Assembly: GCF_900446255.1 (NCBI RefSeq)
Contig: NZ_UIGI01000001.1
Coordinates: 1,142,763 to 1,206,762 of the forward strand
From: Buttiauxella agrestis
GTDB taxonomy: Bacteria; Pseudomonadota; Gammaproteobacteria; Enterobacterales; Enterobacteriaceae
Reading direction: 5' to 3'
Length of the DNA: 64,000 bases
Shown in pieces: positions 53,400 to 63,083 of the stretch; the stretch's first letter is position 1, and the number at the start of each line of letters is the position of its first letter. The position numbers were made by a program, and so were the translations under genes. The notes below the pieces were generated by a model. It did not search any database, was not told the origin of the DNA, and saw only the letters and a program-made list of their open reading frames with translations.

Positions 53400-54140
53400 A
53401 TGCTGCAAAACGTACGTATAGTGCTGGTTGAAACCTCCCACACCGGCAACATGGGGTCTGTCGCTCGAGCCATGAAAACCATGGGGCTGACAAATCTTTG
53501 GTTGGTAAATCCGTTGGTTAAACCTGATTCTCAGGCTATTGCGCTCGCCGCAGGTGCCAGTGATGTTATCGGTGAGGCCAAAATTGTCGATACGCTGGAT
53601 GAAGCGTTGGCAGGTTGCAGCCTGGTCGTGGGTACCAGTGCGCGTTCACGCACATTACCGTGGCCGATGCTCGATCCGCGCGAATGCGGTCTAAAGACCA
53701 TTTCTGAAGCGCAAGATGCGCCAGTGGCGATTGTGTTTGGCCGTGAACGTGTTGGTTTGACCAATGACGAATTGCAGAAATGCCATTACCACGTCGCGAT
53801 TCAGGCAAATCCAGAATACAGCTCGCTGAACCTGGCGATGGCCGTGCAAATCCTCGCTTATGAAGTGAGAATTGCCTGGCTTGCTACGCAAGAAGAAGGC
53901 AAAGAAGCGGCAGTGGTTGAAGACCAGACTCAGTATCCGTCGGCTGACGATCTCGAGCGTTTTTATGTTCACCTGGAGCAAGTCTTGCTGAAAACCGGCT
54001 TTATTCGCACCAGTCATCCGGGGCAGATTATGAGCAAATTACGCCGCTTATATAACCGCGCACGCCCGGAAACTCAGGAACTTAACATCCTGCGCGGTAT
54101 GCTTTCTTCTATTGATAACGAGAAAAAACACGGCAAATAA
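53400..54140 (+). CDS. trmJ: tRNA (cytidine/uridine-32-2'-O)-methyltransferase TrmJ
   Basis: A SPOUT-class methyltransferase (YfhQ) that makes Cm32 or Um32 in tRNA. The 246-residue protein starts [29 protein letters not shown] and contains the knot motifs [17 protein letters not shown] and [16 protein letters not shown]. The C-terminal part is a helical extension. It is the gene just upstream of iscR, with the iscR operator in between, as in E. coli. Confidence 0.97.
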   Translation: MLQNVRIVLVETSHTGNMGSVARAMKTMGLTNLWLVNPLVKPDSQAIALAAGASDVIGEAKIVDTLDEALAGCSLVVGTSARSRTLPWPMLDPRECGLKTISEAQDAPVAIVFGRERVGLTNDELQKCHYHVAIQANPEYSSLNLAMAVQILAYEVRIAWLATQEEGKEAAVVEDQTQYPSADDLERFYVHLEQVLLKTGFIRTSHPGQIMSKLRRLYNRARPETQELNILRGMLSSIDNEKKHGK

Positions 54141-54164
54141 TACTTGAGTAATTTACTAGGTTAA
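54140..54164 (+). promoter_or_regulatory. IscR type 1 site, upstream (iscR promoter)
   Basis: ATACTTGAGTAATTT followed by ACTAGGTTAA fits the type 1 pattern (ATA...GACT-like...WWW...AGTC-like...TAT) recognised by [2Fe-2S] IscR. It directly abuts the trmJ stop. Confidence 0.75.
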
Positions 54165-54189
54165 ATAGTTGACCAATTTACTCAGGAAT
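54165..54189 (+). promoter_or_regulatory. IscR type 1 site over the iscR -35 box
   Basis: ATAGTTGACCAATTT followed by ACTCAGGAAT is the second tandem site and contains the -35 hexamer TTGACC (54169-54174). The arrangement is the same as recalled for E. coli PiscR, where IscR represses its own operon. Confidence 0.85.
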
Positions 54190-54270
54190 GTCAGACTTGC
54201 GGCCTGCTATGTGACAATCACATTTATAAAAAACCCCCGGTTCGAGGGGCGATTAGAGGTTAAGTAAGAC

Positions 54271-54759
54271 ATGAGACTGACATCCAAAGGACGTTATGCC
54301 GTGACCGCAATGCTTGACGTTGCGTTGAACTCCGAATCAGGCCCAGTGCCACTGGCTGATATTTCTGAACGTCAGGGAATCTCTCTCTCCTATCTGGAGC
54401 AGTTATTCTCCCGTCTGCGTAAAAATGGCCTCGTTGCCAGCGTTCGTGGTCCTGGCGGCGGTTATCTGTTGGGTAAAGAAGCAAGCGCCATCGCGGTTGG
54501 TGAAGTCATTAGCGCAGTAGATGAATCTGTTGATGCCACGCGTTGTGCGGGTAAAGGTGGTTGTCAGGGCGGCGATAAATGCCTGACTCACGCGCTGTGG
54601 CGCGACCTGAGCGACCGTCTGACCGGTTTTTTAAATAACATCACCTTGGGTGAACTGGTCAATAACCAGGAAGTGTTGGATGTTTCTGGTCGCCAGCACA
54701 ATGAAAACCATCGCAGTACGCGCTCCCAAGACGCGATCGACGTCAAACTGCGCGCATAA
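54271..54759 (+). CDS. iscR: Iron-sulfur cluster regulator IscR
   Basis: An Rrf2-family repressor/activator that carries a [2Fe-2S] cluster and senses Fe-S demand. The 162-residue protein has the winged helix (1 to about 70, [20 protein letters not shown]) and cluster ligands Cys92, Cys98, Cys104 and His107 in [17 protein letters not shown]. It is the first gene of the isc operon; the tandem type 1 sites upstream support autorepression. Confidence 0.98.
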   Translation: MRLTSKGRYAVTAMLDVALNSESGPVPLADISERQGISLSYLEQLFSRLRKNGLVASVRGPGGGYLLGKEASAIAVGEVISAVDESVDATRCAGKGGCQGGDKCLTHALWRDLSDRLTGFLNNITLGELVNNQEVLDVSGRQHNENHRSTRSQDAIDVKLRA

Positions 54760-54761
54760 TT

Positions 54762-54885
54762 TACCCGTCATATTTCGGGTCGCAACTGCGTTGGCCGCAC
54801 TTGTTCACTCCAGTCACTTACTTGATGTAAGCTCCTGGGGACTCTCAAGTTTGCCGCCTTGCTGCAACACGAACTATTTAGGGTA
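54762..54885 (+). repeat. ERIC element 1, iscR-iscS spacer
   Basis: A 124-base imperfect palindrome beginning TACCCGTCATATTTCGGGT and ending ACTATTTAGGGTA. The core CAGTCACTTACTTGATGTAAGC followed by TCCTGGGGACT (split here at the loop) is the enterobacterial repetitive intergenic consensus, matching the regions used by the classic ERIC primers. Length is the typical full size. Confidence 0.9.
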
Positions 54886-54942
54886 AAGATAAAATAGAAT
54901 TTTAGAATCAGCCATTTCCTTTGAAAATGGCAATTCCCAAAA

Positions 54943-55056
54943 TACCTGGAGCTACATCAAGGCGGCAAGTGAACGAATCCCGGTGAGCTTACTAAAGTAA
55001 GTGATTCGGGTGAGTAAGCGTAGCCAACGCCGAGGTAGTTTCAGGTATGAAGGGGA
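54943..55056 (-). repeat. ERIC element 2, inverted, iscR-iscS spacer
   Basis: A second ERIC copy in the opposite orientation, about 114 bases, somewhat diverged and short at its first end. The core AGCTTACTAAAGTAAGTGAT and the flanks GGCGGCAAGTGAACGAATC and GCGTAGCCAACGC are recognisable. Together with element 1 it fills most of the 331-base gap between iscR and iscS; only AT-rich sequence lies between them. Confidence 0.82.
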
Positions 55057-55090
55057 TTTCGTATTGAAGTGATGTACGGAGCTTAGAGCA

Positions 55091-56305
55091 ATGAAATTAC
55101 CGATTTATCTCGACTACTCTGCGACTACGCCGGTTGATCCGCGTGTTGCGCAGAAAATGATGCAGTGTTTGACTATGGACGGAACCTTCGGTAACCCGGC
55201 TTCTCGTTCCCACCGTTTCGGTTGGCAGGCGGAAGAAGCAGTAGATATCGCCCGTAACCAAATCGCTGAACTGGTTGGTGCAGACCCGCGTGAAATCGTC
55301 TTTACCTCCGGCGCAACTGAATCAGACAACCTCGCTATTAAAGGTGCGGCTAACTTCTATCAGAAGAAAGGCAAGCACATCATCACCGTAAAAACTGAAC
55401 ACAAAGCCGTGCTGGACACCTGTCGTCAGCTTGAGCGTGAAGGTTTTGAAGTGACTTACCTGGCACCGCAGAGCAACGGTATCGTTGACCTGAACGTGCT
55501 GGAAGCGGCAATGCGTGACGACACCATTCTGGTTTCTATCATGCACGTGAATAACGAAATCGGCGTGGTGCAGGATATCGCGGCAATCGGCGAATTATGC
55601 CGTGCGCGTGGCATTATCTATCACGTGGATGCGACTCAGAGCGTAGGCAAATTGCCTATCGACTTGAGCAACCTCAAAGTTGACCTGATGTCTTTCTCTG
55701 GTCACAAAATCTATGGCCCGAAAGGGATCGGCGCACTGTACGTTCGTCGTAAACCACGTATTCGTATCGAAGCTCAGGTACACGGCGGTGGTCACGAGCG
55801 CGGCATGCGTTCTGGTACTCTGCCTGTTCACCAGATTGTTGGCATGGGCGAAGCTTACCGTATCGCGAAAGAAGAGATGGAAACAGAAATGTCCCGTCTG
55901 CGCGGTCTGCGTAACCGTCTGTGGAACGGCGTGAAAGATATGGAAGAAGTGTATCTGAACGGCGACCTGGAAAATGGCGTTCCAACGATTCTCAACGTGA
56001 GCTTTAACTACGTTGAAGGTGAGTCGCTGATTATGGCACTGAAAGACCTCGCGGTTTCTTCCGGCTCTGCCTGTACATCAGCAAGCCTCGAGCCATCCTA
56101 CGTGCTGCGCGCACTGGGTATGACCGACGAACTGGCTCACAGCTCTATCCGTTTCTCTTTGGGTCGTTTTACTACTGAAGAAGAGATCGACTACACCATC
56201 GAACTGGTACGTAAGTCCATTGGCCGTCTGCGCGACCTTTCTCCACTGTGGGAAATGTTCAAACAGGGCGTGGATATTAATTCCATCGAATGGGCTCATC
56301 ACTAA
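55091..56305 (+). CDS. iscS: Cysteine desulfurase IscS
   Basis: A PLP enzyme that releases sulfur from cysteine for Fe-S clusters, thiouridine and other thio-cofactors. It has 404 residues, as in E. coli. The PLP lysine is Lys206 in [10 protein letters not shown] and the persulfide cysteine is Cys328 in [12 protein letters not shown]. It is the second gene of the isc operon, separated from iscR by two ERIC elements. Confidence 0.98.
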   Translation: MKLPIYLDYSATTPVDPRVAQKMMQCLTMDGTFGNPASRSHRFGWQAEEAVDIARNQIAELVGADPREIVFTSGATESDNLAIKGAANFYQKKGKHIITVKTEHKAVLDTCRQLEREGFEVTYLAPQSNGIVDLNVLEAAMRDDTILVSIMHVNNEIGVVQDIAAIGELCRARGIIYHVDATQSVGKLPIDLSNLKVDLMSFSGHKIYGPKGIGALYVRRKPRIRIEAQVHGGGHERGMRSGTLPVHQIVGMGEAYRIAKEEMETEMSRLRGLRNRLWNGVKDMEEVYLNGDLENGVPTILNVSFNYVEGESLIMALKDLAVSSGSACTSASLEPSYVLRALGMTDELAHSSIRFSLGRFTTEEEIDYTIELVRKSIGRLRDLSPLWEMFKQGVDINSIEWAHH

Positions 56306-56348
56306 TCGCTCTTTTCGAGCGTCGATATCGGATTCAGGAGAATTAAAA

Positions 56349-56735
56349 ATGGCTTACAGCGAAAAAGTAATCGATCACTACGAAAACCCACGCAACGTTG
56401 GTTCTTTTGATAACAGCGATGACAGCGTAGGTTCAGGCATGGTGGGTGCACCAGCCTGTGGCGACGTGATGAAGTTGCAGATCAAAGTCAACAATGAAGG
56501 TATTATTGAAGACGCTCGCTTCAAAACCTACGGCTGTGGCTCTGCCATTGCTTCCAGCTCGCTGGTGACCGAATGGGTCAAAGGTAAATCTCTGGATGAA
56601 GCGCAGGCCATCAAAAACACCGACATCGCAGAAGAACTCGAACTGCCGCCGGTGAAGATTCACTGCTCAATCCTTGCAGAAGACGCTATCAAAGCGGCCA
56701 TTGCGGATTATAAAAGCAAACGTGAAGCTAAATAA
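56349..56735 (+). CDS. iscU: Fe-S cluster assembly scaffold IscU
   Basis: The scaffold on which [2Fe-2S] clusters are built. It has 128 residues from MAYSEKVIDHYE. Ligand cysteines Cys37, Cys63 and Cys106 are present, along with the HscA recognition motif LPPVK at 99-103. An in-frame longer ORF starting inside iscS is not the gene; AGGAG lies before the ATG at 56349. Third gene of the isc operon. Confidence 0.98.
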   Translation: MAYSEKVIDHYENPRNVGSFDNSDDSVGSGMVGAPACGDVMKLQIKVNNEGIIEDARFKTYGCGSAIASSSLVTEWVKGKSLDEAQAIKNTDIAEELELPPVKIHCSILAEDAIKAAIADYKSKREAK

Positions 56736-56759
56736 TTATTGTTGAGTAGAGGTTGTTGT

Positions 56760-57083
56760 ATGTCGATTACCCTTAGCGACAGTGCTGCCGCACGCGTGAA
56801 TGCCTTCTTGTCCAATCGCGGTAAAGGTTTTGGACTGCGTTTAGGCGTTCGTACTTCTGGCTGTTCTGGCATGGCTTATGTTCTTGAGTTTGTTGACGAG
56901 CCGATGGCAGAAGACACCGTGTTTGAAGACAAAGGCGTGAAAGTGGTCGTCGATGGTAAAAGCCTGCAATTTTTAGACGGCACCGAGCTGGACTTCGTCA
57001 AAGAAGGTCTTAACGAAGGGTTTAAATTTACTAACCCGAACGTGAAAGATGAGTGCGGTTGCGGCGAAAGCTTCCACGTCTGA
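56760..57083 (+). CDS. iscA: Iron-sulfur cluster carrier IscA
   Basis: An A-type Fe-S carrier of 107 residues. The three conserved cysteines are Cys35 ([10 protein letters not shown]), Cys99 and Cys101 (DECGCGESF). The start at [13 protein letters not shown] matches E. coli; a longer in-frame ATG adds 7 residues without family support. A strong hairpin follows before hscB. Confidence 0.97.
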   Translation: MSITLSDSAAARVNAFLSNRGKGFGLRLGVRTSGCSGMAYVLEFVDEPMAEDTVFEDKGVKVVVDGKSLQFLDGTELDFVKEGLNEGFKFTNPNVKDECGCGESFHV

Positions 57084-57095
57084 TGCTCGCCACTT

Positions 57096-57124
57096 CCCCC
57101 ACGTAACGTACCGTTATGTGGGGG
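57096..57124 (+). other. Strong hairpin between iscA and hscB
   Basis: CCCCCACGTAACG and CGTTATGTGGGGG pair over 13 bases (one G-U) with a 3-base loop. There is no T run after it, so it looks more like an RNA processing, stability or partial attenuation signal inside the operon than a full terminator. Confidence 0.75.
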
Positions 57125-57152
57125 TATATCAGGTAACCCCCCCGAGTCTGTT

Positions 57153-57668
57153 ATGGATTACTTCACCCTCTTTGGATTACCAGTAGGCTTCGCCCTTAAC
57201 ACCGAGTTGCTGGCTAAACGTTACCAGGAGCTGCAACGCCAGTTCCACCCTGACAAATACACCAGCCGCCCTCAGGCGGAACAACTGCTGGCGGTCCAAC
57301 AATCTGCGACCATCAACCAGGCATGGCAAACGCTGCGTCATCCGCTGCCGCGTGCCGAGTACATCCTCTCCCTCAACGGTTTTGATCTGGCTAACGAGCA
57401 GCATACCGTGCGCGATACCGCGTTTTTGATGGAGCAACTCGAATTACGTGAAGAGCTTGATAATATCGAGCACGCCAAAGATAGCGACCGCCTGGAATCC
57501 TTCAGTGCCAACGTCAATGCGATGGTGAAAACCCGCATGGCGCAAATGGTGCAGCAGCTGGATAATCAGGACTGGACGCAAGCGGCGGATACTGTGCGTA
57601 AACTTCGTTTTCTCGATAAACTGCGCAGCCAAATAGAACAACTCGAAGAAAAGCTGCTCGATTTTTAA
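57153..57668 (+). CDS. hscB: Fe-S co-chaperone HscB
   Basis: A J-domain co-chaperone (Hsc20) of 171 residues. The N-terminal J domain has the HPDKY motif near residue 32, and the C-terminal three-helix domain binds IscU. It brings IscU to HscA and stimulates the HscA ATPase. Length matches E. coli. It lies after a 69-base gap with a strong hairpin and 13 bases before hscA. Confidence 0.97.
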   Translation: MDYFTLFGLPVGFALNTELLAKRYQELQRQFHPDKYTSRPQAEQLLAVQQSATINQAWQTLRHPLPRAEYILSLNGFDLANEQHTVRDTAFLMEQLELREELDNIEHAKDSDRLESFSANVNAMVKTRMAQMVQQLDNQDWTQAADTVRKLRFLDKLRSQIEQLEEKLLDF

Positions 57669-57681
57669 CTGGAAGCTCAAT

Positions 57682-59532
57682 ATGGCGTTATTACAAATTA
57701 GTGAGCCGGGCCTGAGTGCGGCACCGCATCAGCGCAAGCTGGCGGCGGGTATCGATTTAGGCACCACAAATTCACTGGTTGCAACTGTTCGTAGCGGGCA
57801 AGCTGAAACGCTGCCTGACCATGATGGCCGTCATCTGCTGCCTTCTGTGGTGCACTATCAGCAACAAGGCCTGAATGTGGGCTGGGACGCGCGTGCGCAA
57901 GCCGCAACCGATCCGGCAAACACCATCAGCTCCGTAAAGCGTCTGATGGGCCGATCTCTTGCCGATATCCAGACGCGTTACCCGCATCTGCCTTACTCGC
58001 TCAAAGCGAGTGAAAATGGCCTGCCGATGATCGACACCCCGGCGGGTCTGCTGAACCCTATTCGTATCTCATCCGACATTTTAAAAGCCCTTTCCGCACG
58101 TGCGACCGAAGCACTGGAAGGCCAGCTTGATGGCGTGGTGATCACCGTTCCTGCTTATTTCGATGATGCGCAGCGTCAGGGTACCAAAGACGCGGCGCGT
58201 CTGGCCGGCCTGCATGTTCTGCGCCTGCTCAATGAACCGACCGCAGCGGCTATCGCCTACGGCCTGGACTCGGGCAAAGAAGGCGTTATCGCCGTTTACG
58301 ATTTGGGCGGAGGTACTTTCGATATCTCCATTCTGCGCTTAAGCCGTGGCGTGTTTGAAGTGCTGGCAACTGGCGGTGATTCTGCACTCGGTGGCGATGA
58401 CTTCGACCACCTGTTAGCCGACTGGCTGCGTGAGCAAGCCGGTGTGGCTGACCGTAGCGACGACCGCGTGCAGCGCCAGTTACTGGATGCCGCAATTGCC
58501 GCGAAAATCGCCCTGAGCGATGCCGAAACGGCAACCGTAGAAGTGGCTGGCTGGACGGGCACTGTGACCCGCGAGCAGTTCAACGAACTGATTGCAGCCC
58601 TGGTTAAACGGACATTGCTGGCTTGTCGCCGTGTGCTGAAAGACGCAGGTGTCGAAGCCGATGAAGTGCTGGAAGTGGTGATGGTCGGCGGTTCTACTCG
58701 GGTGCCATTAGTGCGCGAACGTGTGGGCGAATTCTTTGGCCGCACGCCGCTGACATCTATCGACCCGGATAAAGTTGTTGCTATTGGCGCCGCTATTCAG
58801 GCGGATATTCTGGTGGGCAACAAGCCTGACAGCGAAATGCTGCTGCTTGATGTGATCCCGCTGTCGCTTGGCCTTGAAACCATGGGCGGCCTGGTTGAGA
58901 AAGTCATTCCGCGTAACACCACTATTCCGGTAGCGCGTGCGCAAGACTTCACGACCTTTAAAGACGGCCAAACGGCAATGTCGATTCACGTGATGCAGGG
59001 CGAACGTGAACTGGTGCAGGATTGCCGTTCGCTGGCACGTTTTGCACTGCGCGGTATTCCGGCAATGCCTGCAGGTGGGGCGCATATTCGCGTGACCTTC
59101 CAGGTTGATGCTGACGGCTTACTGAGCGTCACCGCGATGGAGAAATCCACCGGCGTTGAAGCCTCCATCCAGGTGAAACCGTCTTATGGCCTGAGCGATG
59201 GCGAAATCGCCACCATGATTCAGGACTCCATGAGTTATGCCGAGCATGACGTGAAAGCGCGCATGCTGGCTGAGCAAAAAGTTGACGCTGCCCGCGTGCT
59301 GGAAAGCCTGCAAGGCGCGTTAGCGACTGATGCCGCGCTGTTAAGTGCGGCAGAGCGTGCGGAAATTGACTCAGCGATGGTGGCGTTAAGCGCCGCAGCT
59401 GCGGGCGATGACACCGATGCTATTGAACAAGCCATTAAAAACGTAGACAAACAAACACAGGATTTCGCCGCACGTCGTATGGATGAATCAATCCGTAAGG
59501 CGCTGAAAGGCCACTCCGTGGACGAGGTTTAA
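57682..59532 (+). CDS. hscA: Fe-S chaperone HscA
   Basis: An Hsp70-class ATPase of 616 residues that drives cluster release from IscU. The nucleotide-binding domain shows [28 protein letters not shown] and [13 protein letters not shown]. The substrate-binding domain follows ([32 protein letters not shown]) and a helical lid closes the protein. It is the E. coli length. It is coupled with hscB upstream and fdx one base downstream. Confidence 0.98.
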   Translation: MALLQISEPGLSAAPHQRKLAAGIDLGTTNSLVATVRSGQAETLPDHDGRHLLPSVVHYQQQGLNVGWDARAQAATDPANTISSVKRLMGRSLADIQTRYPHLPYSLKASENGLPMIDTPAGLLNPIRISSDILKALSARATEALEGQLDGVVITVPAYFDDAQRQGTKDAARLAGLHVLRLLNEPTAAAIAYGLDSGKEGVIAVYDLGGGTFDISILRLSRGVFEVLATGGDSALGGDDFDHLLADWLREQAGVADRSDDRVQRQLLDAAIAAKIALSDAETATVEVAGWTGTVTREQFNELIAALVKRTLLACRRVLKDAGVEADEVLEVVMVGGSTRVPLVRERVGEFFGRTPLTSIDPDKVVAIGAAIQADILVGNKPDSEMLLLDVIPLSLGLETMGGLVEKVIPRNTTIPVARAQDFTTFKDGQTAMSIHVMQGERELVQDCRSLARFALRGIPAMPAGGAHIRVTFQVDADGLLSVTAMEKSTGVEASIQVKPSYGLSDGEIATMIQDSMSYAEHDVKARMLAEQKVDAARVLESLQGALATDAALLSAAERAEIDSAMVALSAAAAGDDTDAIEQAIKNVDKQTQDFAARRMDESIRKALKGHSVDEV

Positions 59533-59533
59533 C

Positions 59534-59869
59534 ATGCCAAAGATTGTTTTTCTGCCTCATCAGGATTTGTGTCCAGATGGCGCAGTTTTGGAAGCGAATG
59601 TCGGTGAAACTATTCTTGATGTTGCCCTGCGCAACGGTATCGAGATTGAACACGCCTGTGAAAAATCCTGTGCCTGCACCACTTGCCACTGTGTGGTGCG
59701 TGAAGGTTTCGACTCCCTTGCTGAAAGCACGGAAGACGAAGACGACATGCTGGATAAAGCCTGGGGTCTGGAACCTGAAAGCCGTTTAAGCTGCCAGGCA
59801 CGTGTAACGGATGAAGATCTGGTGGTTGAAATGCCACGTTACACCATCAACCACGCGCGTGAGCACTGA
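59534..59869 (+). CDS. fdx: [2Fe-2S] ferredoxin
   Basis: An adrenodoxin-type [2Fe-2S] ferredoxin of 111 residues that supplies electrons for cluster assembly. Ligand cysteines are Cys42, Cys48 and Cys51 (ACEKSCACTTCHC) and the late Cys in SRLSCQARV. It begins one base after the hscA stop codon, indicating cotranscription. Confidence 0.98.
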   Translation: MPKIVFLPHQDLCPDGAVLEANVGETILDVALRNGIEIEHACEKSCACTTCHCVVREGFDSLAESTEDEDDMLDKAWGLEPESRLSCQARVTDEDLVVEMPRYTINHAREH

Positions 59870-59881
59870 CAGGAGTCGCTT

Positions 59882-60082
59882 ATGGGACTGAAATGGACCG
59901 ACAGCCGCGAAATTGGTGAAGCTCTGTACGACAGCCGCCCGGATCTTGATCCTAAAACGGTACGTTTTACCGATCTGCATCAGTGGATCTGCGATCTGGA
60001 AGATTTTGATGACGATCCAAGCGCATCCAATGAAAAAATTCTGGAAGCTATTCTGTTAGTCTGGTTAGATGAAGCAGAATAA
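59882..60082 (+). CDS. iscX: Fe-S assembly protein IscX
   Basis: A small acidic protein (YfhJ) of 66 residues that binds IscS and iron and tunes cluster assembly. It matches E. coli Isc[35 protein letters not shown] and the acidic [14 protein letters not shown] precedes the ATG. It is the last gene of the isc operon before a terminator. Confidence 0.97.
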   Translation: MGLKWTDSREIGEALYDSRPDLDPKTVRFTDLHQWICDLEDFDDDPSASNEKILEAILLVWLDEAE

Positions 60083-60088
60083 CAATAA

Positions 60089-60115
60089 GCGGGCTGCCTC
60101 TGGCGGCCCGTTTTT
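60089..60115 (+). terminator. isc operon terminator
   Basis: CGGGCTGCC-TCT-GGCGGCCCG (one G-U) followed by TTTTTA, 7 bases after the iscX stop. It separates isc from pepB, though read-through is possible. Confidence 0.85.
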
Positions 60116-60152
60116 ATATGAAGCATGAGCTGAAAAGTATAAGGAAAAGAAA

Positions 60153-61439
60153 ATGTCAGAAGCCATGAAAATCACGCTTTCCACCGCGTCTGCCGATGCG
60201 CGCTGGGGTGAAAAAGCCGCTTATAGCATCAACGACGAAGGGATTACTCTGCACCTGACAGGCAAAGATGACCTGGGGTTAATCCAACGCGCCGCACGTA
60301 AAATCGACGGCCAGGGCTTGAAGCACGTACAGTTGGCGGGCGAAGGCTGGGATGTCGAGAAAAGCTGGGCATTCTGGCAGGGCTACCGTGCACCAAAAGG
60401 CACCCGTAAAGTTGACTGGGCTGTGCTGAGCGATGAAGAGCAAAAAGAACTTAATAACCGCCTGAAAATCATTGATTGGGTTCGCCATACCATCAACACG
60501 CCAGCCGAAGAACTCGGCCCGGAACAACTCGCTTCCCGCGCCGTTGACCTGCTGTGTGATGTGGCTTGCGATAACGTCTCTTACCGCATCACCAAAGGTG
60601 AAGATCTGCGCGAGCAGAATTACATGGGTATCCACACCGTGGGTCGTGGTTCTGAGCGCCCACCGGTATTGCTGGCGCTGGATTACAACCCAACGGGCAA
60701 CCCGGATGCACCGGTTTACGCATGCCTGGTCGGTAAAGGTATCACCTTTGATTCCGGCGGCTACAGCATGAAACAAAGCGCATTCATGGACTCCATGAAG
60801 TCAGATATGGGCGGCGCTGCCACCATTACCGGCGCTCTGGCATTTGCGATCACTCGCGGCTTGAACAAACGTGTGAAACTGTTCCTGTGCTGCGCGGACA
60901 ACCTGGTCAGCGGCAACGCATTCAAACTGGGCGACATCATTAAATATCGCAACGGTAAAACCGTTGAAGTGATGAACACCGATGCAGAAGGTCGCCTGGT
61001 GCTGGCCGATGGCCTGATTGATGCGAGTGCGCAAAAACCTGAGCTTATCATCGACTGCGCGACCTTAACGGGTGCGGCGAAAACCGCATTGGGCAATGAT
61101 TACCATGCCCTGTTCAGCTTTGACGATGGGCTGGTAAACCGCCTGATGGAAAGTGCTGCGGAAGAAAACGAACCGTTCTGGCGTTTACCGCTGGCCGAGT
61201 TCCACCGCAACCAGTTGCCGTCTAACTTTGCTGAGCTGAACAACACCTCTAACGCCTCTTTCCCTGCGGGTGCCAGCACGGCGGCGGGCTTCTTGTCCCA
61301 CTTCGTGGAAAACTACCACGCAGGTTGGCTGCACATTGACTGCTCCGCAACGTACCGTAAAGGTGCGGTTGAGCAGTGGTCTGCTGGCGCAACGGGCATT
61401 GGTGTGCGCGCGATTGCGAATCTGTTGGTTAGTCAGTAA
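60153..61439 (+). CDS. pepB: Peptidase B (aminopeptidase)
   Basis: A leucine aminopeptidase family (M17) metallopeptidase of 428 residues that hydrolyses small peptides. The metal and catalytic motifs are [15 protein letters not shown] (Lys and Asp ligands), [13 protein letters not shown], and the signature [14 protein letters not shown]. It matches E. coli PepB closely. AAGGAAAAG lies before the ATG. It follows the isc operon as in E. coli. Confidence 0.97.
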   Translation: MSEAMKITLSTASADARWGEKAAYSINDEGITLHLTGKDDLGLIQRAARKIDGQGLKHVQLAGEGWDVEKSWAFWQGYRAPKGTRKVDWAVLSDEEQKELNNRLKIIDWVRHTINTPAEELGPEQLASRAVDLLCDVACDNVSYRITKGEDLREQNYMGIHTVGRGSERPPVLLALDYNPTGNPDAPVYACLVGKGITFDSGGYSMKQSAFMDSMKSDMGGAATITGALAFAITRGLNKRVKLFLCCADNLVSGNAFKLGDIIKYRNGKTVEVMNTDAEGRLVLADGLIDASAQKPELIIDCATLTGAAKTALGNDYHALFSFDDGLVNRLMESAAEENEPFWRLPLAEFHRNQLPSNFAELNNTSNASFPAGASTAAGFLSHFVENYHAGWLHIDCSATYRKGAVEQWSAGATGIGVRAIANLLVSQ

Positions 61440-61450
61440 TTCGCTTTTCG

Positions 61451-61495
61451 CCCTCACCCCGGCCCTCTCCCTCAGGGAGAGGGTTAGGGTGAGGG
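61451..61495. repeat. Palindromic intergenic repeat, second copy
   Basis: CCCTCACCCCGGCCCTCTCC and GGAGAGGGTTAGGGTGAGGG form a 45-base near-perfect hairpin between pepB and sseB. It is the same unit as at 38303-38384, but here as a single hairpin. In a shared transcript it could stabilise the pepB 3' end. Confidence 0.88.
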
Positions 61496-61528
61496 TTGTT
61501 TGCCCCACAGACTCATTCTGGAACCACC

Positions 61529-62305
61529 ATGTCAGAACCAAAAAACGAACTCGAAACGCTGCTTGAACAGGCTGCCACTGAACCTGCTCACCGCCCGGCA
61601 TTCTTCCGCGTATTACTGGAATCCACCGTCTGGGTGCCCGGTACCGCCGCTGAAGGTGAAGCCATCGATGCCGATAGTGCTGTCGAATTACAGCACTGGG
61701 AAAAAGACGATGGCACCTCCGTCATTCCGTTCTTCACCTCAGTTGAAGCACTGCAACAAGCTATCAGCCACGAGCAGGCATTTGTCGTGATGCCAGTGCG
61801 CACGCTATTTGAAATGACGCAGGGCGCGACATTATTCCTGAATGCGAAACTGCCAACCGGCAAAGAATTTACCCCGCGCGAAATTACCCATTTGATCAGC
61901 GATGAAAGTGACCCTTTAACTCAGCAGGAATTGCTGGATGGCGGGACTTCTTTGCTGCTTTCCGAAGTGGCTGAACCGCCTGCACAAATGGTTGACTCGC
62001 TCACGACGCTGTTTAAAAACCTGAAAACCGTGAAGCGCGCGTTTATTTGTTCCATTAAAGAGCGAGCAGACGAGCAGCCTAACTTGTTGATTGGTATTGA
62101 AGCCGAAGGGGATATCGAAGCGATTATTCGCCAGGCAGGAAGCGTCGCGACAGATACTTTACCGGGCGATGAACCCGTTGATATTTGTCAGGTTGTCGAA
62201 GGCGAAAAGGGCATCAGCCACTTTATGATGGCGCACATTACGCCATTCTATGAGCGCCGCTGGGGAAGCTTCCTGCGCGATTTCAAAACCAATCGAATTA
62301 TCTGA
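61529..62305 (+). CDS. sseB: SseB, serine-sensitivity enhancing protein
   Basis: A 258-residue protein with the SseB N-terminal domain (about 1-120; FRVLLESTVWVPG, VMPVRTLFEMTQGA) and C-terminal domain (about 135-258; LSEVAEPPAQMVDSL, VKRAFICSIKE). In E. coli overexpression makes cells sensitive to serine; the molecular function is not known. The ATG at 61529 gives the E. coli length and start MSE...KNELE. It converges on the RpiR gene with a 4-base gap. The E. coli order (pepB, sseB, sseA) is kept except for the inserted regulator. Confidence 0.95.
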   Translation: MSEPKNELETLLEQAATEPAHRPAFFRVLLESTVWVPGTAAEGEAIDADSAVELQHWEKDDGTSVIPFFTSVEALQQAISHEQAFVVMPVRTLFEMTQGATLFLNAKLPTGKEFTPREITHLISDESDPLTQQELLDGGTSLLLSEVAEPPAQMVDSLTTLFKNLKTVKRAFICSIKERADEQPNLLIGIEAEGDIEAIIRQAGSVATDTLPGDEPVDICQVVEGEKGISHFMMAHITPFYERRWGSFLRDFKTNRII

Positions 62306-62309
62306 TGAT

Positions 62310-63083
62310 TTATGCTGTTGCTTGCAGCAGCAGTAAATCAATCAGCATCACCAGATTTGACTCAAAAGACGTAATCCCTGCGGCTTCGGCCGCAAAATGA
62401 ATCGCCTCGTCATACAGCGGAAAATGCACATCGGCCAGTTCGGATAAACTGTTTGGCGATGCTCGCGTGAACGCCACAATCGACATCCCCACATTTTGCG
62501 CAATCCGCGCCTTATCTAAAACCTGTTCGGTTTCACCGCTGCGTGAAATGGCGATAAAAACCTCATATTTAGAGGCATTACTCAGGAAAATTCCCCGGCT
62601 ATCGCCTGGCCCGGAAATGAACGCCGTTTTACCCAATACCTGAAGTTTTTTGGTCAGGTATTCGGCGAACAAATACGAAAAACCGGCACCGTACAAAAAG
62701 AAGCTCTCTTTTTCACGCAGTAGCGTGGCGAACTGCGCCATTAATTCCGGCGTTACCCAACGGAACGTCTGACGGTAATTCTCCACGAACTGGTCAAACA
62801 GAATCGGCAGCGTGGCGGCGGGTTGTGCTGGTTGATTAGCGATATGCGGCGTGCTGGAAAGCAGTTGTTTGCAGTGCCAGATAAACTCGCTAAAACCACT
62901 AAATCCGAGCTTCTGGCACAACCGCATAATGGTCGCGCTGGAAACAAACGTCGCCTGGGCAAGTTCCCGCACCGTAATATTCCCCACCAGCAACGGATGG
63001 TTAGTCAGGTGCGAGAGCACGCGATACTCAGCGCGGGTCAATGAATCCCCGCGCTCAAGTAAACCGACCAGGCGGTTATCCAT
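62310..63083 (-). CDS. RpiR-family transcriptional regulator, orphan
   Basis: A 257-residue regulator not found at this place in E. coli. The N-terminal HTH is at about 1-75 (ITVRELAQATFVSSATIMRLCQKLGFSGF). The SIS domain is at about 115-245 (FFLYGAGFSYLFAEYL, FIAISRSGETEQVL), expected to bind a phosphosugar; it resembles the GlvR type. The start codon overlaps the sseA stop by one base (TAATG), so translation is probably coupled to sseA. No phosphosugar enzyme or PTS gene is nearby to suggest a target. Confidence 0.87.
   Translation of the reverse strand: MDNRLVGLLERGDSLTRAEYRVLSHLTNHPLLVGNITVRELAQATFVSSATIMRLCQKLGFSGFSEFIWHCKQLLSSTPHIANQPAQPAATLPILFDQFVENYRQTFRWVTPELMAQFATLLREKESFFLYGAGFSYLFAEYLTKKLQVLGKTAFISGPGDSRGIFLSNASKYEVFIAISRSGETEQVLDKARIAQNVGMSIVAFTRASPNSLSELADVHFPLYDEAIHFAAEAAGITSFESNLVMLIDLLLLQATA

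Noticed and set aside
54232-54252. CCCCC...GGGG hairpin in the iscR leader as a terminator
   Set aside because: Short stem without a T run and directly before an essential operon start; more likely leader structure at most.
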